Below, piece after piece: positions 44,017-54,947 of a stretch of DNA of 64,000 bases (positions within the stretch are counted from its first letter, which is position 1; each line of letters starts with the position of its first letter). Position numbers and translations under genes: made by a program. The DNA is taken from NCBI GenBank assembly GCA_008729055.1, contig SDUX01000002.1, forward strand, positions 372,001 to 436,000. Reading direction: 5' to 3'. The notes under the pieces are model-generated. The model worked only from the letters and a program-made list of their open reading frames with translations. It searched no databases and was not told where the DNA came from. This stretch comes from Pyropia haitanensis. Lineage: Eukaryota; Rhodophyta; Bangiophyceae; Bangiales; Bangiaceae.

Positions 44017-44682
44017 TTAGTCCTCCGACTCGTCGTCATCGTCGTCGTCGTCATCGTCATCGTCGTCATTGTCGCTGTCGCCATTGTCGTTGTACGTGCA
44101 GTCCACAACCGTACGGCACATCTTGGGGACCGACACGGTGACCTTGCCGCCCTTGAAGCATGTGCACTTGTACCACTTCTTCAGCTCACCACCCTCCACA
44201 AAGTTGAGGGCGGTGGCGCCACAGTCCTCTGCCTCGTCCTCGCTCTTCTTGTAGCACGTGTACGGCACCGCCTTTGGCACAAACTTGGACGCCGAGTTGG
44301 TCCCGCAGCGGGAGAACTGCACGCACTTGGCCTTGCGACGCGCGTTGAACCGCGGGAAAAAGGTCGCCCCGTCCTCGTCGTCATCACTGTCGTTGTCGTT
44401 GTCGTTGTCGTTATCGTTGTCGTTGTCATTGTCATCGTCATTGTCATTGTCGTTGTCATTGTCGTCGCCGTCGTCGCTGTCGTCATCGTCATCGTCATCG
44501 TCATCGTCACTGTCTTCCTGGCGCATCGCCGCCTTGAGCTGCGAGACAGTGCCGGTCACATCCGCGTTCGCCACGGTGTGGGACAACAGCGTCGGCAGCG
44601 CCGCCCCGTCGGCCTGGACCGCGAGGCTGGCCGCCAGAGTAGCGGCCACAAGCGCCAGCATTGCCTGCGTGGAGCGCGTCAT
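44017..44682 (-). CDS. Secreted Asp/Asn-rich acidic protein with a Cys-rich centre
   Basis: A 221-residue protein with a clear signal peptide (MTRSTQAMLALVAATLAASL followed by AVQADG). The first mature domain ends in a tract of Asp, then alternating Asp-Asn dipeptides for about 45 residues. A central domain has eight cysteines (CVQFSRC, YTCYK, EDCG, YKCTC, PKMCR and VDCT), probably four disulfides. A second Asp tract follows at the C-terminus. The ATG at 44682 fits the signal peptide; the open frame continues upstream without gene character. Acidic secreted repeats of this kind bind Ca2+ in cell-wall or mineral matrices; that role is inferred. No named family is recognised. Confidence 0.8.
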   Translation of the reverse strand: MTRSTQAMLALVAATLAASLAVQADGAALPTLLSHTVANADVTGTVSQLKAAMRQEDSDDDDDDDDDDSDDGDDNDNDNDNDDDNDNDNDNDNDNDNDSDDDEDGATFFPRFNARRKAKCVQFSRCGTNSASKFVPKAVPYTCYKKSEDEAEDCGATALNFVEGGELKKWYKCTCFKGGKVTVSVPKMCRTVVDCTYNDNGDSDNDDDDDDDDDDDDESED

Positions 44683-47535
44683 GATGAGGGGACGGGGGGT
44701 CAACGCGTCGACGGGGGTTGGCAGGGTAGACGAGAGGGAGATGAGAATGACAGGAGGGATGGTGTGGGATGACGAGTTGACTGCCTGCTGATGAGAGGTG
44801 TGATGGACGGATGATGTCGGCAGACCAGACCGCGCGTGCCCTTTTAATGGGGACGAGGGAGACGCCCGCCACGTACCCTTGGCCCTGCTGCCACCGCGCG
44901 GCCGCGGCGACCCCCACGTGCCCACGCGGGGCGGTGCGCGCGCCGCCGTGTACCGGGCAAGCGGCCAACAGCGCCGCACGCGGCGATACGCCCAGGCCGC
45001 GCCTGGGAGATTGCTTTGGGCACGGGGAGGGGGGGCGGGCGCGGCAAGGAGCCCTACCGCCTACCCCACGCGCCGACCAGCGGTGCCTGGGCGGCTGACC
45101 AGCCGGCGGGCATGCAAACGGACCCTGCCGGGGGTCATCCGCTCCGTCATCAACCATCCCCCCCCGGGCAGGAAGTCCGCTCGGCCGGTGCCTTTGTGGC
45201 AGGTGATGGAGGGCCCTGCAGCGGGGGAGGCTGGAAGACAAGGCACTCGGCGGACGGGAGGCGATAGCCGACGGCGACGCGGGGGCGGCAGCGGTCGGAT
45301 GGCCTCGCGGCTGCCGGTTTCCACCCCCGTCCGCCGCTAGGCGCCACCGCCCGCGCCGGTGGGCCGGCGCCGCCGGCCAGGGCGCAGGCGAGGGGACCCC
45401 CCCCTCTGCGCGCACGGATCGCCACCCATCGTCCCTCGAGTGCTGGCGTGGAGCCGGGCTCACGTCCAAACCCCCGTGGCGGCCGCCGGCGCGCCAACGT
45501 GGGGCGTGGGGAGTGTCAGCCGCTCCCGCGCCGTCCGCCTCCCTCCTCCTTCGTCGCCGCCCCCAACGGCGGGCCGCCCGCACAGAGACTGCCAACCACG
45601 CTCGCCACGCGCGGCACGTGCCTCCCCCCGCCCACGCCGCGTCGCCACGGCTACGGGCCTGCACCCGGGTCACCCGAACGAAAAGGGGCTCGCGACCAAC
45701 GTGGGTGAGTGAAAGGGCACGCCCGGGGATCCTTCCACTCAGTCGAGATGGAGGAGAAGGGAGCGGGCAACACCGACCGATCTGTGGACGGCCGAGGGCT
45801 ATCGCCGCGCCGATCGGCCGCCAACGGACAAGGGCTCCGTTCTTCTTGGACATGGATCTGAGGCCGAGGTGGGTTGCCCCATCAGCCGGGCGATCGTTCC
45901 CTTTTGGGAGGTGGATGCACGGGTCGCCACGCGGGTGCCACGCGCGCGAGGCGGTCCAAGCTCGTTGTGGCAGGCGCCCCCGCCGCCACCGCCGGCGAGG
46001 TGCAAACCGCGCGGCAAGGCAGTCGCGGGGATCGCCGGCCCCACCACCACAGATTCCGCCCGCCCGCCGCCCCGCGGTCGGTGTGCCGGCCGTTCCAATA
46101 CGCGTACCTACGTGCTTGTTGCCGCATCGCGTGATCTCCACGGTGGCTGTCTCACGCGAGCGGCGCATCACGCCACAGCTCACCAGTACTTACTCAGAGT
46201 TACTATGATATGCCACCAAGAACGTCGTATTTGCGTTCCGACAGGTCCACGCCGCACGGTGTGTGGCTTTTGTGCGGGAGACGGGATCAGCAACCGCGGT
46301 GGGGGGCGTGGGGGCAGAGAGAGAAAAAAAAAGCAAAACGGCCGCGGCTGCCTGCGCTGCCGCTTGGCACGGTGCCGCCCCCTCCCGGGCGCGCCGCCGC
46401 CCGGACCGGCGGTGCCAGACGTCGCGCCCGCCGCGGCGGTGGCCGCGGCGGCACTGTACAGTTCCTTCCCCTCCCGATCGGTGCCCCGCCCCGCCGGCCA
46501 GGTCACCGCTGCGGCGGCCGTGCCGACGGTGGCGGGTGCCCCCCCCTGCGGCTCCCCGCCGCGGTGGCCGACGGAGGACGCCAAGCGGCGGGTGGTGCAG
46601 AGTCCCCGCGGCCACGCCGGCGCGGCGCCGCTGTAGGCGCGCTGTCCGCGGCGTGCGGTCGCAATGCGCATCGCCGTAGGGGCGCGGAAGGGGGGTTGGG
46701 GGGTGGGGGAGGGGGAACGGGGATGACTGCTGTACCGTGCCACCCGCGGAGGTGTGGCGTCCAGGCGGTGGCGACGGGCGACGGCGGCGCCACCTGGCAG
46801 CGGCGGCGACCTTGGGCGCCTCGCCGGCCCTGACCGCGGTGGCAGCCGCGGGGGGCGGCGCAGGGGCGCGAGGCAGGGAGGGGCCGCACCCCGCCCGCTG
46901 AGGCGGGGACGCTTGGGCGCCGCCACCCCCCGGTGTCTACGGGCGTGACGCGGCGGGCAGCGGCGAGCGTGGTGGGCGGGCAGGTACGGAGGCGGGCAAG
47001 GGGGGGGTGAGCTTCCAGCGCGAGCGGGTGCTCACCCGCGCGCTACCAGCCCTGGCGGAATGGCGTCGGGGGCGCGGCGCGGGGTGGCGGCGTGCGCGCG
47101 GTTTTCCCGCCCCCCCCCCCCAGCGCTCACCACGCGGGCCGCGCCCGTCGCGCCGCTTGATAAGCGCGGCCGCCGGGGGCAGGGGGCGGGGCGGGCCGTC
47201 GCGGGCGCGTCGTTGTGCAACCCGTTGACGGTGGCGGCGAGGACGCCCCCGCCGTGGCCGCCCCGCTCCCCGCCGCGCCGCCCGCGTTGGTGACGGTGGT
47301 GGTGGTGGGCGTGCGGTGGTGGCGGCTGGGCGACCGGTCTGCCCAGCGCGCGCCACCTCCCGCCCCCGCTGCCCCGTCGCCCACGGTACCGACTTGACGC
47401 CCCAGTTGCCCGCGGCCCTCTCTAGCCTCCTTTCCGCGACACCGCTTCCGGCCTCCCCCACCACCACTTTGGGGACCGTGCTCCCCTCCTTTTTCCTCTC
47501 TGTCGCACTTTCCCCCGCCTTGCCCGACCACCGCC
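44683..47535. other. Gene-poor region with one possible plus-strand exon
   Basis: A plus-strand frame ending at 46636 reads AAVAAAALYSSFPSRSVPRP, PAGQVTAAAAVPTVAGAPPC and RWPTEDAKRRVVQSPRGHAG with strong G/C third positions over its last 270 bases. It may be a terminal exon whose 5' part I cannot trace. Elsewhere (44.7-46.3 and 46.65-47.5 kb) the frames look compositional. No RNA gene is seen. Confidence 0.3.
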
Positions 47536-48584
47536 ATGGCGGCGCCCGCGGGGCGGCGGCGGCGTCACGCCGCCGACACCGCCCCCCCCCCCTTCCCCCC
47601 CAGCTGCGGCTGCTCCTGCTCGTCGCCGCGGTCGTCACCGCGGCGGCCGCCGCCGCCGCCGCCGCCGCCGCGACCGACCCGCGCAGCCGCTCGTGCATGA
47701 CCGACGGCCGCTGCACGCTCCGCGACTGCACGTGCAGCGAGCGGCTGTGCGTGCCCGGCGACTGCTTCACCGGCCGGCCGGTGCCGTCCACGTGCACCAA
47801 GACGGTCGTCACGTGCCGTGGCGACCGCGACTGCCACCTCCGCCGCACGTGCGTGGACTTCCACTGCGGGTGTGGCGACAAGAACTGTGTGCCCGCGCAC
47901 TGCAGCGGCGGCGGCGGCGGCGGCGGCGGTGGTGGTGGGGGTAGGGGCGGCGGCGGTGGGGGTGGCCAGACCCATCCAACCCGCCGGCCGCGGCCGACGG
48001 CCAAGCCGACGGCCGAGCCGACGGCCGAGCCCAAGTGCCCGCCCGACCTGGGCATCAACAAGGACGACGATAACGACGACGCGCGCGGCCGGTGCAAGAC
48101 GCTCGGCGACTGCTTTGTCGGCGCCACCTGCTGCCGCCCCACCGACCGGGACCGTGACCGCGCGTGCCCCGACTGGGGCGTCTGCAGCCGCAACCGGTCG
48201 CTGTGCGCAACGTTTGGCGCGTTTGCCACGACGGCGGTGGTCGTCAACACGGACGCGCGGGGCCTGTCGGGCGGCGCCATCGCGGGGATTGTCATTGGCA
48301 GCGTCGTCGGGCTGGCGCTGCTCATCGGGCTGCTGCTGCTGGGGCTGCTCGCCGTCCGCCGGCGGCGGGAGGAGTCGCCGCCGCCGCCGCCGCATACGGT
48401 CGTGCCCGTGTGCCCGCCGCCGGTGCACGGGGGGCACGGGGGGCACGGGGGGCACGGGGGGGGCGGGGGGGGCGGCGGCGGCCACGGGCACCACCACCAC
48501 CACTCGTCACGCCGGCCGGCGCCGTGCACGTGTGGGGGGCACGCGCGCGTGGCGTGCCCGGTGCACCCGTACGGCAGGTGTTGA
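47536..48584 (+). CDS. Cys-rich type I membrane protein with His/Gly-rich tail
   Basis: Not assigned to a family. After the ATG at 47536, the frame must shift once in the C run at about 47580-47598 to reach the signal peptide LRLLLLVAAVVTAAAAAAAA. The ectodomain has two cysteine modules: residues from SCMTDGRCTLRDCTCSERLC through VPAHC, and KCPPDLGI to CKTLGDCFVGATCC with CPDWGVCSRNRSLC. A Gly-rich linker and a TAEP repeat lie between them. A single membrane helix GAIAGIVIGSVVGLALLIGL then LLLGLLAV is followed by RRRREE (stop-transfer). A cytoplasmic tail has GGHGGHGGH and HHHHH. The layout suggests a surface receptor or adhesin; the His-rich tail could bind metal. Without the one-base shift there is no ATG for the main frame. 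Confidence 0.7.
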
Positions 48585-49318
48585 GGTGCGCACGGGTTTG
48601 GGCGGCGGAGGAGCCGGGGGGAAGAGCGGAGAGGGGGGGGAGGGGAGGGGATGGAAGGGGCGGGCGCCGCGGGGGTGGGCCGAGCATCGCAAAGCGGGCG
48701 AGCAGCAGTCATAGGGGGGGATTGAAGGCGTGTTTTCCTTGTTCTTGTCCACGCGCCGCCGCCACGCCGGGGGGGGCGGGGCGCCGCCCCGGGCCACGAC
48801 CGGGCGGCGCGACGCGCCGCGCCGCGCCCGCCGTCGCAGGTACCGACAGCGTCGATCCGCGCGGCAGGGCGTCGAGCAGGGTCACACCGCAACGGCGAGG
48901 ACGCCACTGGCAGCGGTCGTGCGCTGCCTGGTGGGGCTCGGGCCAGCGGGCATCGAACAACAGCAGCATCGGGCGGGCTGTGCGGCGGCGGGCGTCCCCG
49001 ACACCGACAGTACGTAACCGACGTGTGGGGGAGGATGGGCAAGCACACCCAAAACGCATGGGCGCACGCAGGCCGCCGCAGCAGTGCGGCGAGACCAGCG
49101 CAGGAAGCAGAGACCGCGGCAGGCGCAAAAAGTGAAGAAAAAAAAATACTAAAGGGGGGAGTGGCAGGCAGAGTCAAGAGGGGGAAAGAGGGCGGCTGGG
49201 AGGGAGGAAAAGGCGGGGGCCCAGCGGAGAAAAAAAAAAAACAGCGCACCCGGGAAGGGAGGGAGGAGGCTGGGGGGGGGGTGGGGGGGGGGGGAGGCAG
49301 CGGCGCCGCGCGGTCCCG
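48585..49318. other. Intergenic region between Cys-rich protein and PEN-2 genes
   Basis: Contains A- and G-rich runs, especially 49136-49300. The two flanking genes converge here. No gene is recognised. Confidence 0.45.
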
Positions 49319-50350
49319 TCACGCCACGTCCTCGAGGAACTCGTGCGACTTGGACGAGCGGAGGACGCTCAGCCACCGCAGCGGCCCGTCCTTAAAGACG
49401 AAAAAGGTGGCGTACCAGCCGACCAGCGCGATGGTGTACACCACAAAGACGATAAACGCCCACTTGTAGTCTGGGGGGAAGCGGGCGCCATGGCGGAGGA
49501 GGGGCGGGGAAAGGCGCCATGGGAGAGAGGGCGAGGCGCAAACGCCACCGCACAAAAGCGGCACGGGAAACGGCAGAGACAAAAAAAAGGGCGGGGCCAT
49601 CGTAGCATGGGGGCACGTGCGTGGAGCAAAACGGGGGAGGAGGACCAAGCGGAGGCGGCAGCAGAGGTCCAGTCACGTTCACCACAGAGCGCCACGCACA
49701 CAACATGAAACAGCACGGTCAGGACGTGCAACCGGCTGGAACTACAAGCGCTGGTACAACCCGACCCCATATCGGGCACAGCCAAAACCAACCCCCCCCC
49801 CCCCCGCCTTCCGCTTCTACACCGCCGGCCCCCCCTCCCCCCCCCCGACCGCGCCACCCCCAACGTACACGACTTGATGACCGGCGACGCCTCCTCGTCC
49901 CGGTACTCCTTCCAAAAATACATGAGCATCATGGCGAGGAGCCACGGCAGCCCAACGCAGCCGGCGTAAAACATGCGGCGGGCGACGAGCTCGAGCTCCT
50001 TTTCTACCTCGGCCGCGCGGTCGCCCTCCCGCGCCCGCCGCGCGTCGGCGGCGGCCGCCTCCCGCTCCGCCTCCCGCTCCGTCGCCCGCACCGCCTGCTC
50101 CCGCTCGATGAGCGCCGCGACCTTGCGCTCCAGCAGCGCCGACGTTGACAGCGACTCGTTGTCGGTTAGGCCCTCCACCTGGTACACCCCGTCCTCGTCG
50201 GGGGGAGGGCAAGCCGGGGGCGCCGCCGGCCACCACCGTTGCCGCCGCCGCCACCGACGCCGCCGCCGCCGCCGCCGCCGGCTGCCACCACGTCGCCAGC
50301 CGCCGCCGCACCGCCGCCGCCGCTGCTGCCGCCGCCGCCGCCGCCGCCGC

Positions 50351-50382
<32 letters not shown>

Positions 50383-50612
50383 TTCAACCCATCACTGCCA
50401 AGGCCGCCGCCACCGTCCCCACCGCCCCCACCGTCACCACTCGAGTCGGACGGCCCCGCGGTGTGGTTCATCCACGGGGAGGGGCCCAGCGGACGCTCCG
50501 CCGTGGACACGCCACCCCCGACGGGGGCGCCGTGGGGGGGGGGCGGCGGCGGCAGCGACAGCCCCGACAACAGCGCCGGGATGTCCGCCCGCGCCCTGGC
50601 AGACGCGTCCAT
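49319..50612 (-). CDS. PEN2: PEN-2-like gamma-secretase subunit with an N-terminal extension
   Basis: PEN-2 (PF10251) is the small membrane subunit that activates presenilin in gamma-secretase. The ATG at 50612 begins MDASARARADIPALLSGLSL, then a long Gly-rich linker, DEDGVYQVEGLTDNESL, and a charged coiled coil (LLERKVAALIEREQAVRATE). The PEN-2 core follows: ELELVARRMFYAGCVGLPWL then LAMMLMYFWKEY. An intron 49868-49471 (GTACGT to CCCAG) joins phase 1 to YKWAFIVFVVYTIALVGWYA then TFFVFKDG. The FYxGxxGLPWL and second-helix tryptophan match the family. The frame must shift once in the C-rich tract near 50210. Usual PEN-2 is about 100 residues, so the roughly 200-residue N-terminal extension is unusual. 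Confidence 0.75.
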
Positions 50613-52111
50613 GGTGGTGGGTCTGCCGAGCGTTCGCAGCGGGGGGGGGGGGGCAGGGGGGAGGGGGCAGGACGAAACGCCGGGCAAGGAGTGGGCAACG
50701 ACGCCACGCACCAGCGGCGGAGGGGAGACACGAAATGGACAGTGACAGTGGCCACCAGCAAGAAACGAGCGAGGTGGGAAGAGCGTCACACAGCACGACG
50801 TCGATACGGGATTCGCAGGGTCGGCAGAGGCTGGGAGGGGGCACGAAGCCGCGTACCACGAGGCCGCACGTGCAGGCCCAGAAGGTTGACGGCACCTGCG
50901 GCTGCAGCTGTTCTGCAGCTGTTGGGGCGCGGGGTGAGAGAGAGAGAAGAACCGACGTGACCCCAACGTAGAGGACTGAGCGCCCAGGATCAACACGGGC
51001 CTCTACCAGTCAATTAACAGTTCTGAGGTCCGAAATTTCGTGTGGAATATAGTTTCTGTACAAGTCGTCTGCGAGAACAAAGTGCCTGCAAAACGGTTCG
51101 CCCAACTACCACCACTGAAATGTTATGTGGCGCATTTTGAATATTGAAATTCTGCTGAGATAAAGTGATCAGAATGTTAATTTGAAGGCCGAAGATCAAG
51201 GCCACGTCACAGCAGGGATGGCCACAACACGCGTGTGCTTGGCCTGCCGCCTTCGATGACGACAAAAGCCGCCCCGCGTCAGCGGTCGGGGGCAGGGCTG
51301 CCTGCTCCCTCATCTCGGCGATGGGGCGGCTCGCGTCTGCTCGCGGCCGCGGGGTTGGTCGTGACGTGGCGCATGGCCGCCTTTTTGGTGTTGGCGGCAC
51401 CGACCGCCACTCACCGGGCGTGTCTCGTGCGCGACCGCTCGTCCATGGGTGGCGACGGTTGCCGACCGTCGCCACCTAGCCTAGGCATGCTCCCTTGCCG
51501 CTGACCCTTCCCACGAGGCTCCCTGTCGTTTTGGGGCGGAGGAGCGCCCCTCTGGCCGGCGGCGGTGACGTCCCCGGGTCGAATTCCGCCTCTCGTGGGC
51601 AGGGCGGGACAGCGCACTCGGGTGCTGCCCGTCGCTCCCCCCCCCCCCCCCCCCCCCGCCCTCCTCTCTCTCCCCGTGGCGCGGGCGTCTACCCCCAACG
51701 CGCAGTGGCGGCCGCGCATGTGCGCCACTCGTTTTGGGCGTCCTCGTGGCCGTTTCATGGCCTCCCTGGCTGGCCCGTAGCGTTTGGTGCGGTGTCTGCG
51801 GGGGCGGCGGCGCTGGTCCGTCCTCTCCCAGCCTACAACCGGGCGCCCTCATCCGGCCTACAACCGGGCGCCGGCGGCGGCCCCACCGCTTTCCTTTTGT
51901 GTGAGCACGCATTCACCGTCGTCCTGGTGCCTCCCCTCCGCTGTAGCGTTCGCATGCGGCGGGGGCGGCGTTGTGTGTCGGGGTGCGCCTACTCGAGCTG
52001 CACCGTACGGACCGCGGGCTCGGTGGCATGCTGCATGGTGCCGTTGCCCAAGACGCCGACCGGGACGGAGGAGGTGGAGACGGCGGCTATGACCTGGCCG
52101 CCCTTTTTTTG
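50613..52111. other. Region with an AT-richer patch and possible 5' exons
   Basis: About 51000-51240 is an AT-richer patch with no gene. 51495-52111 has open plus-strand frames of moderate codon bias that could be 5' exons or leader of the gene at 52112. A 23-bp direct repeat (CCTACAACCGGGCGCC core) lies at 51832-51871. Confidence 0.35.
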
Positions 52112-52912
52112 ATGGACCCGCCCGAGCCGGGAGCCGCCCCTGCCTGTTTGTCGTCGGAGGGGTGGCCTGGTGACGTTGCCGTCGGCAGTGGCGGCAGTGG
52201 TGGCGGTGACAGAGGTGGCGTCGGCGGTGCTCGTGATGCCGGTGACGGCGTTGGCGGCGGCGCCGACGTCAGGGCTTCCATGGTGGCCACTGGCGTGGTG
52301 GACGACATCGCGTCCCCGCTCCCGCCGACGCCGCCGTCTGTCGCAGCCGGTGGACTTGGGGGCCGCGACCTGCCTGCCGTGGCCGCTGATGGAGTTGCAC
52401 CTGTGGGTGACCCGCCGCAGGTGACGTTGGCCGAGCAGAGCCGAGTGCCCCTCGTCCCCTCTACACGCCACTGCGCTCCCCCTACCGGTGCCACCGTGCG
52501 GCTGCTGCCACCTCCTGTTGCGGACGCTGCGGTGGGCGCCTCTGCCGTCAACAACCGTGTGGTCACTCCACCCCGGCCGAGTGGCACACCACCACAAGAA
52601 GAGCCAGGGAGTGTGGCGGAGCGAGCGGCGATCCGGTCAGCGGCCGGGCGGGCGCGGAGCCTGCGGACACGGCGGCGTAACGCGCTCCGCGTGTCCAACA
52701 TGGTGCAAGCGATTGATTACCTGGAGGTGGCCAACGGGCGCCTCCGCATTGCGGTAACCAACGCCGTTGCCGCTGCGGGGTCGTCGCAGAGGGCGGGGGA
52801 GCGGGCGCGGGTGCTGGCGGGACTGCGCGACGCACTGGGCTCCAGCGCCGGTGCCGGGGTCATGCTCTTTTTGCGCGGCCTGCTGTCGGGCCTGGAGGCG
52901 CAAGGCAGCTGA
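52112..52912 (+). CDS. Unknown protein with a basic, helical C-terminus
   Basis: Not recognised. The frame is open from 51971, and the ATG at 52112 (MDPPEPGAAPACLSSEGWPG) gives 266 residues. The middle is Gly/Pro-rich and disordered-looking. The C-terminal 100 residues look structured: VAERAAIRSAAGRARSLRTR then RRNALRVSNMVQAIDYLEVA and RLRIAVTNAVAAAG, ending GVMLFLRGLLSGLEAQGS. The Arg-rich start of this region followed by an amphipathic helix is reminiscent of basic DNA-binding helices, but I cannot match the N-x7-R pattern of bZIP proteins. Codon bias is like that of genes in the window but less extreme. Confidence 0.5.
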   Translation: MDPPEPGAAPACLSSEGWPGDVAVGSGGSGGGDRGGVGGARDAGDGVGGGADVRASMVATGVVDDIASPLPPTPPSVAAGGLGGRDLPAVAADGVAPVGDPPQVTLAEQSRVPLVPSTRHCAPPTGATVRLLPPPVADAAVGASAVNNRVVTPPRPSGTPPQEEPGSVAERAAIRSAAGRARSLRTRRRNALRVSNMVQAIDYLEVANGRLRIAVTNAVAAAGSSQRAGERARVLAGLRDALGSSAGAGVMLFLRGLLSGLEAQGS

Positions 52913-53603
52913 CGTCAGGCGGGCCCCGTTGCGGTCTGGGATGCTGTTGCTGTTGCTTTGTTGTTGCGAGCGGTCCAGGCGGGACTGGGGGCCTGCAGCG
53001 CGTACTTCTGCGGCTGCAGATGTAACTGGAGGGCTTGTGTGAGTTGGCGGGGATGCCTGGCTGTGTAGCTTGAGAACTCTATTTGGTGGACCATGGATGA
53101 GCGTGTGAACAGCTCTTGATCGGTGCAGGGACTATCTCCGTGGTATTCGTTGTTGCTGTCTGCACAGCCCTTTCGTGACGTTTGAGGTCGTGCTGAGGAC
53201 AACACCGCTCTCCCGGTCATGCGGTGTGGTTGACTGCTTGTGTGCGTGTAGAGACAACCCTTTCCTCGTCGAATGAACAACTACGTCTGCCTATGTGTTC
53301 ACACTCGCTTCGAATCTGCACGGCAGAAAGAAAGAGCGACCCAGGCCGAGTGTGGCTGCCGGTAATGCACTCGCGCTGCCGGGACGCGGGCATCACACAC
53401 GGTACGGGTAATGCGGCACCGGTACAGATCATGAGCGCTCTGATAGACGTCCTCCACAGGTCACCATCGGTGCCAGGAAGCGCCCGACCGGCTTGGACAG
53501 AAAAGTGACCCTGACAGCGCGTCGCTGGACGGCGCGCGCAGGACGTAGACAGCACCGGGGAGGCCACAAGATACGCCAACCAGGATGGTGAGCGCGCCGC
53601 TCA
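52913..53603. other. Intergenic region of moderate GC
   Basis: Lies between an unknown plus-strand gene and MOZART1 (minus), so both genes end here. Frames are short, and no RNA or repeat is recognised. Confidence 0.5.
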
Positions 53604-54100
53604 TCACCGGCGGTGACGCCGCGCCGCTTGCTGCGCACGGAGCGTCTTGACAACCTCCGCAATCGCTTGCGCGTTGATGCCCGCCTCGGTGAGCGTCAAA
53701 ATGTTGGCCACGTCGGCCCGGGAGAGGCCGGTTGACAGAGCACAGGACAGCTCGTAGGCATCTGGGTGATGAAAAGCAGCGAGTTGACGCCATAGAACGC
53801 AGCAATACAAACGCATTCAAGAGAAAACAAGCAGGGCAACAACACACGTGGAGCCCACAGCCGCAGACGACACAAAACATGCCGGCAGACGAGACAGGCA
53901 GAAACCAAAGGCCGCGAGACACGTCAAGACCAAAAAAACAAGAATGAAGCAGGCCAGGCAAGGAGCACGTTAGTACAGCCAACCTGCGCAGAGCACAGCG
54001 GCAAACCGGACATGCAGCGCGCAAGGGTCCATGAACGAGGGTGCAGGGCCATACCTTCCAATGCACGCAACTCTGCTTCATCATCACGTCCGTTGTTCAT
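53604..54100 (-). CDS. MZT1: MOZART1 (gamma-tubulin complex small subunit)
   Basis: MOZART1 is a very small protein that recruits and activates the gamma-tubulin ring complex at microtubule organising centres. Exon 1 (54100-54055) encodes MNNGRDDEAELRALE. The intron 54054-53762 starts GTATGG and ends CACCCAG. Exon 2 (53761-53604) begins by completing an Asp codon and reads AYELSCALSTGLSRADVANI, LTLTEAGINAQAIAEVVKTL, then RAQQAARRHRR and stop. The total is 67 residues, typical for the family (PF12554). The hallmark spacing of STGL, the Glu-x-Gly-Ile-Asn turn and the final helix is kept. The gene is easy to miss because neither exon alone is long. Confidence 0.88.
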
Positions 54101-54365
54101 GGCAGCTGGTACAAGAAACGCGAACAGGTGCACGACAGGACGTGGAACGGTGCCGCAAACGGCCGTCGCACACCAACGACTTCGTCACAGGCCACGAGGT
54201 TTTGGCAAGGCGCGCAGCGCAACGGCAGAAACATCTCCAGTTTTCACAAAAATACGAGAAAATCGAAAACCCACTTCCATATATTGAAAAGCGGCAAAAA
54301 TCACCAAATCAGGGTCGGATTACATGTCATCGAACGCGCCCCAGAGGTCGGTCCAGGGGGGGGTT

Positions 54366-54947
54366 TCAAAAAAGAGAGGTGGGATCGAAGCGCCGAAACA
54401 GATCACATGTGATCAAACGCCCTTCACACAGAGTTGGCAGATTCAATGCCAATCTCTTCTGGACGATTGAATTCAATGCCAATTTAATGAATTGAACGAC
54501 GTTGAATGGTTGAATACTTATACGATTCTTCTTGTGTAATTGTCGCCTGGAGTGGCGGACTGTCCGGTGTGCTCTTGCCACGTCCTGCCACTTGACCGTG
54601 ACCCGCCAACAGCGAGGTGCTGCGTCAATGGCTTGGCGGAAAGCCTCAAGTGCTGCGGCAGCTGAGACCCGGAACGGCTCAGTGAGTTCGCGCGCTGGCC
54701 GTTGTCGACGCAGACACACCTCCGCCACACGCTCAGTGAGGTGCTTCACTGTGTCGTTCGTCCTCGGCTTTCTGTATTTATCACCATGCCCGACCCGGTG
54801 TGGGAGTTTGCGACCGTGTGCTCTGACCGCAAGCGTGCCGTCCGCTCCTGGCGCAAAAAGGGAATGACTTCCAACGTGACCTACCTCAACGTGACGATCG
54901 TAGATGAAAGCTGACGTGACTTCCGAGAAGATAAACCGAGGGTACAA
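54366..54947 (-). CDS. Unknown ORF, 193 codons, atypical composition
   Basis: Not recognised. The frame starts MYPRFIFSEVTSAFIYDRHV and includes KLPHRVGHGDKYRKPRTNDT and ALEAFRQAIDAAPRCWRVTV, then an AT-rich end (NRISIQPFNVVQFIKLALNS). GC is much lower than in neighbouring genes, and the last third overlaps AT-rich sequence with GAATTCAATGCCAAT direct repeats (54440-54485), similar to ATAGAATTCAATGCAAATTC at 55190. It may be a decayed transposon gene or a chance frame. Confidence 0.3.
   Translation of the reverse strand: MYPRFIFSEVTSAFIYDRHVEVGHVGSHSLFAPGADGTLAVRAHGRKLPHRVGHGDKYRKPRTNDTVKHLTERVAEVCLRRQRPARELTEPFRVSAAAALEAFRQAIDAAPRCWRVTVKWQDVARAHRTVRHSRRQLHKKNRISIQPFNVVQFIKLALNSIVQKRLALNLPTLCEGRLITCDLFRRFDPTSLF

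Noticed and set aside
44507..46183. Minus-strand 558-codon frame upstream of the Asp-rich protein
   Set aside because: It has random-looking Arg/Pro/Ala content, and the signal peptide at 44682 gives a natural start without it.
52600..52760. bZIP domain in the unknown protein at 52.1-52.9 kb
   Set aside because: The Arg-rich stretch is followed by a helix, but the N-x7-R basic signature and a leucine heptad series are not present.
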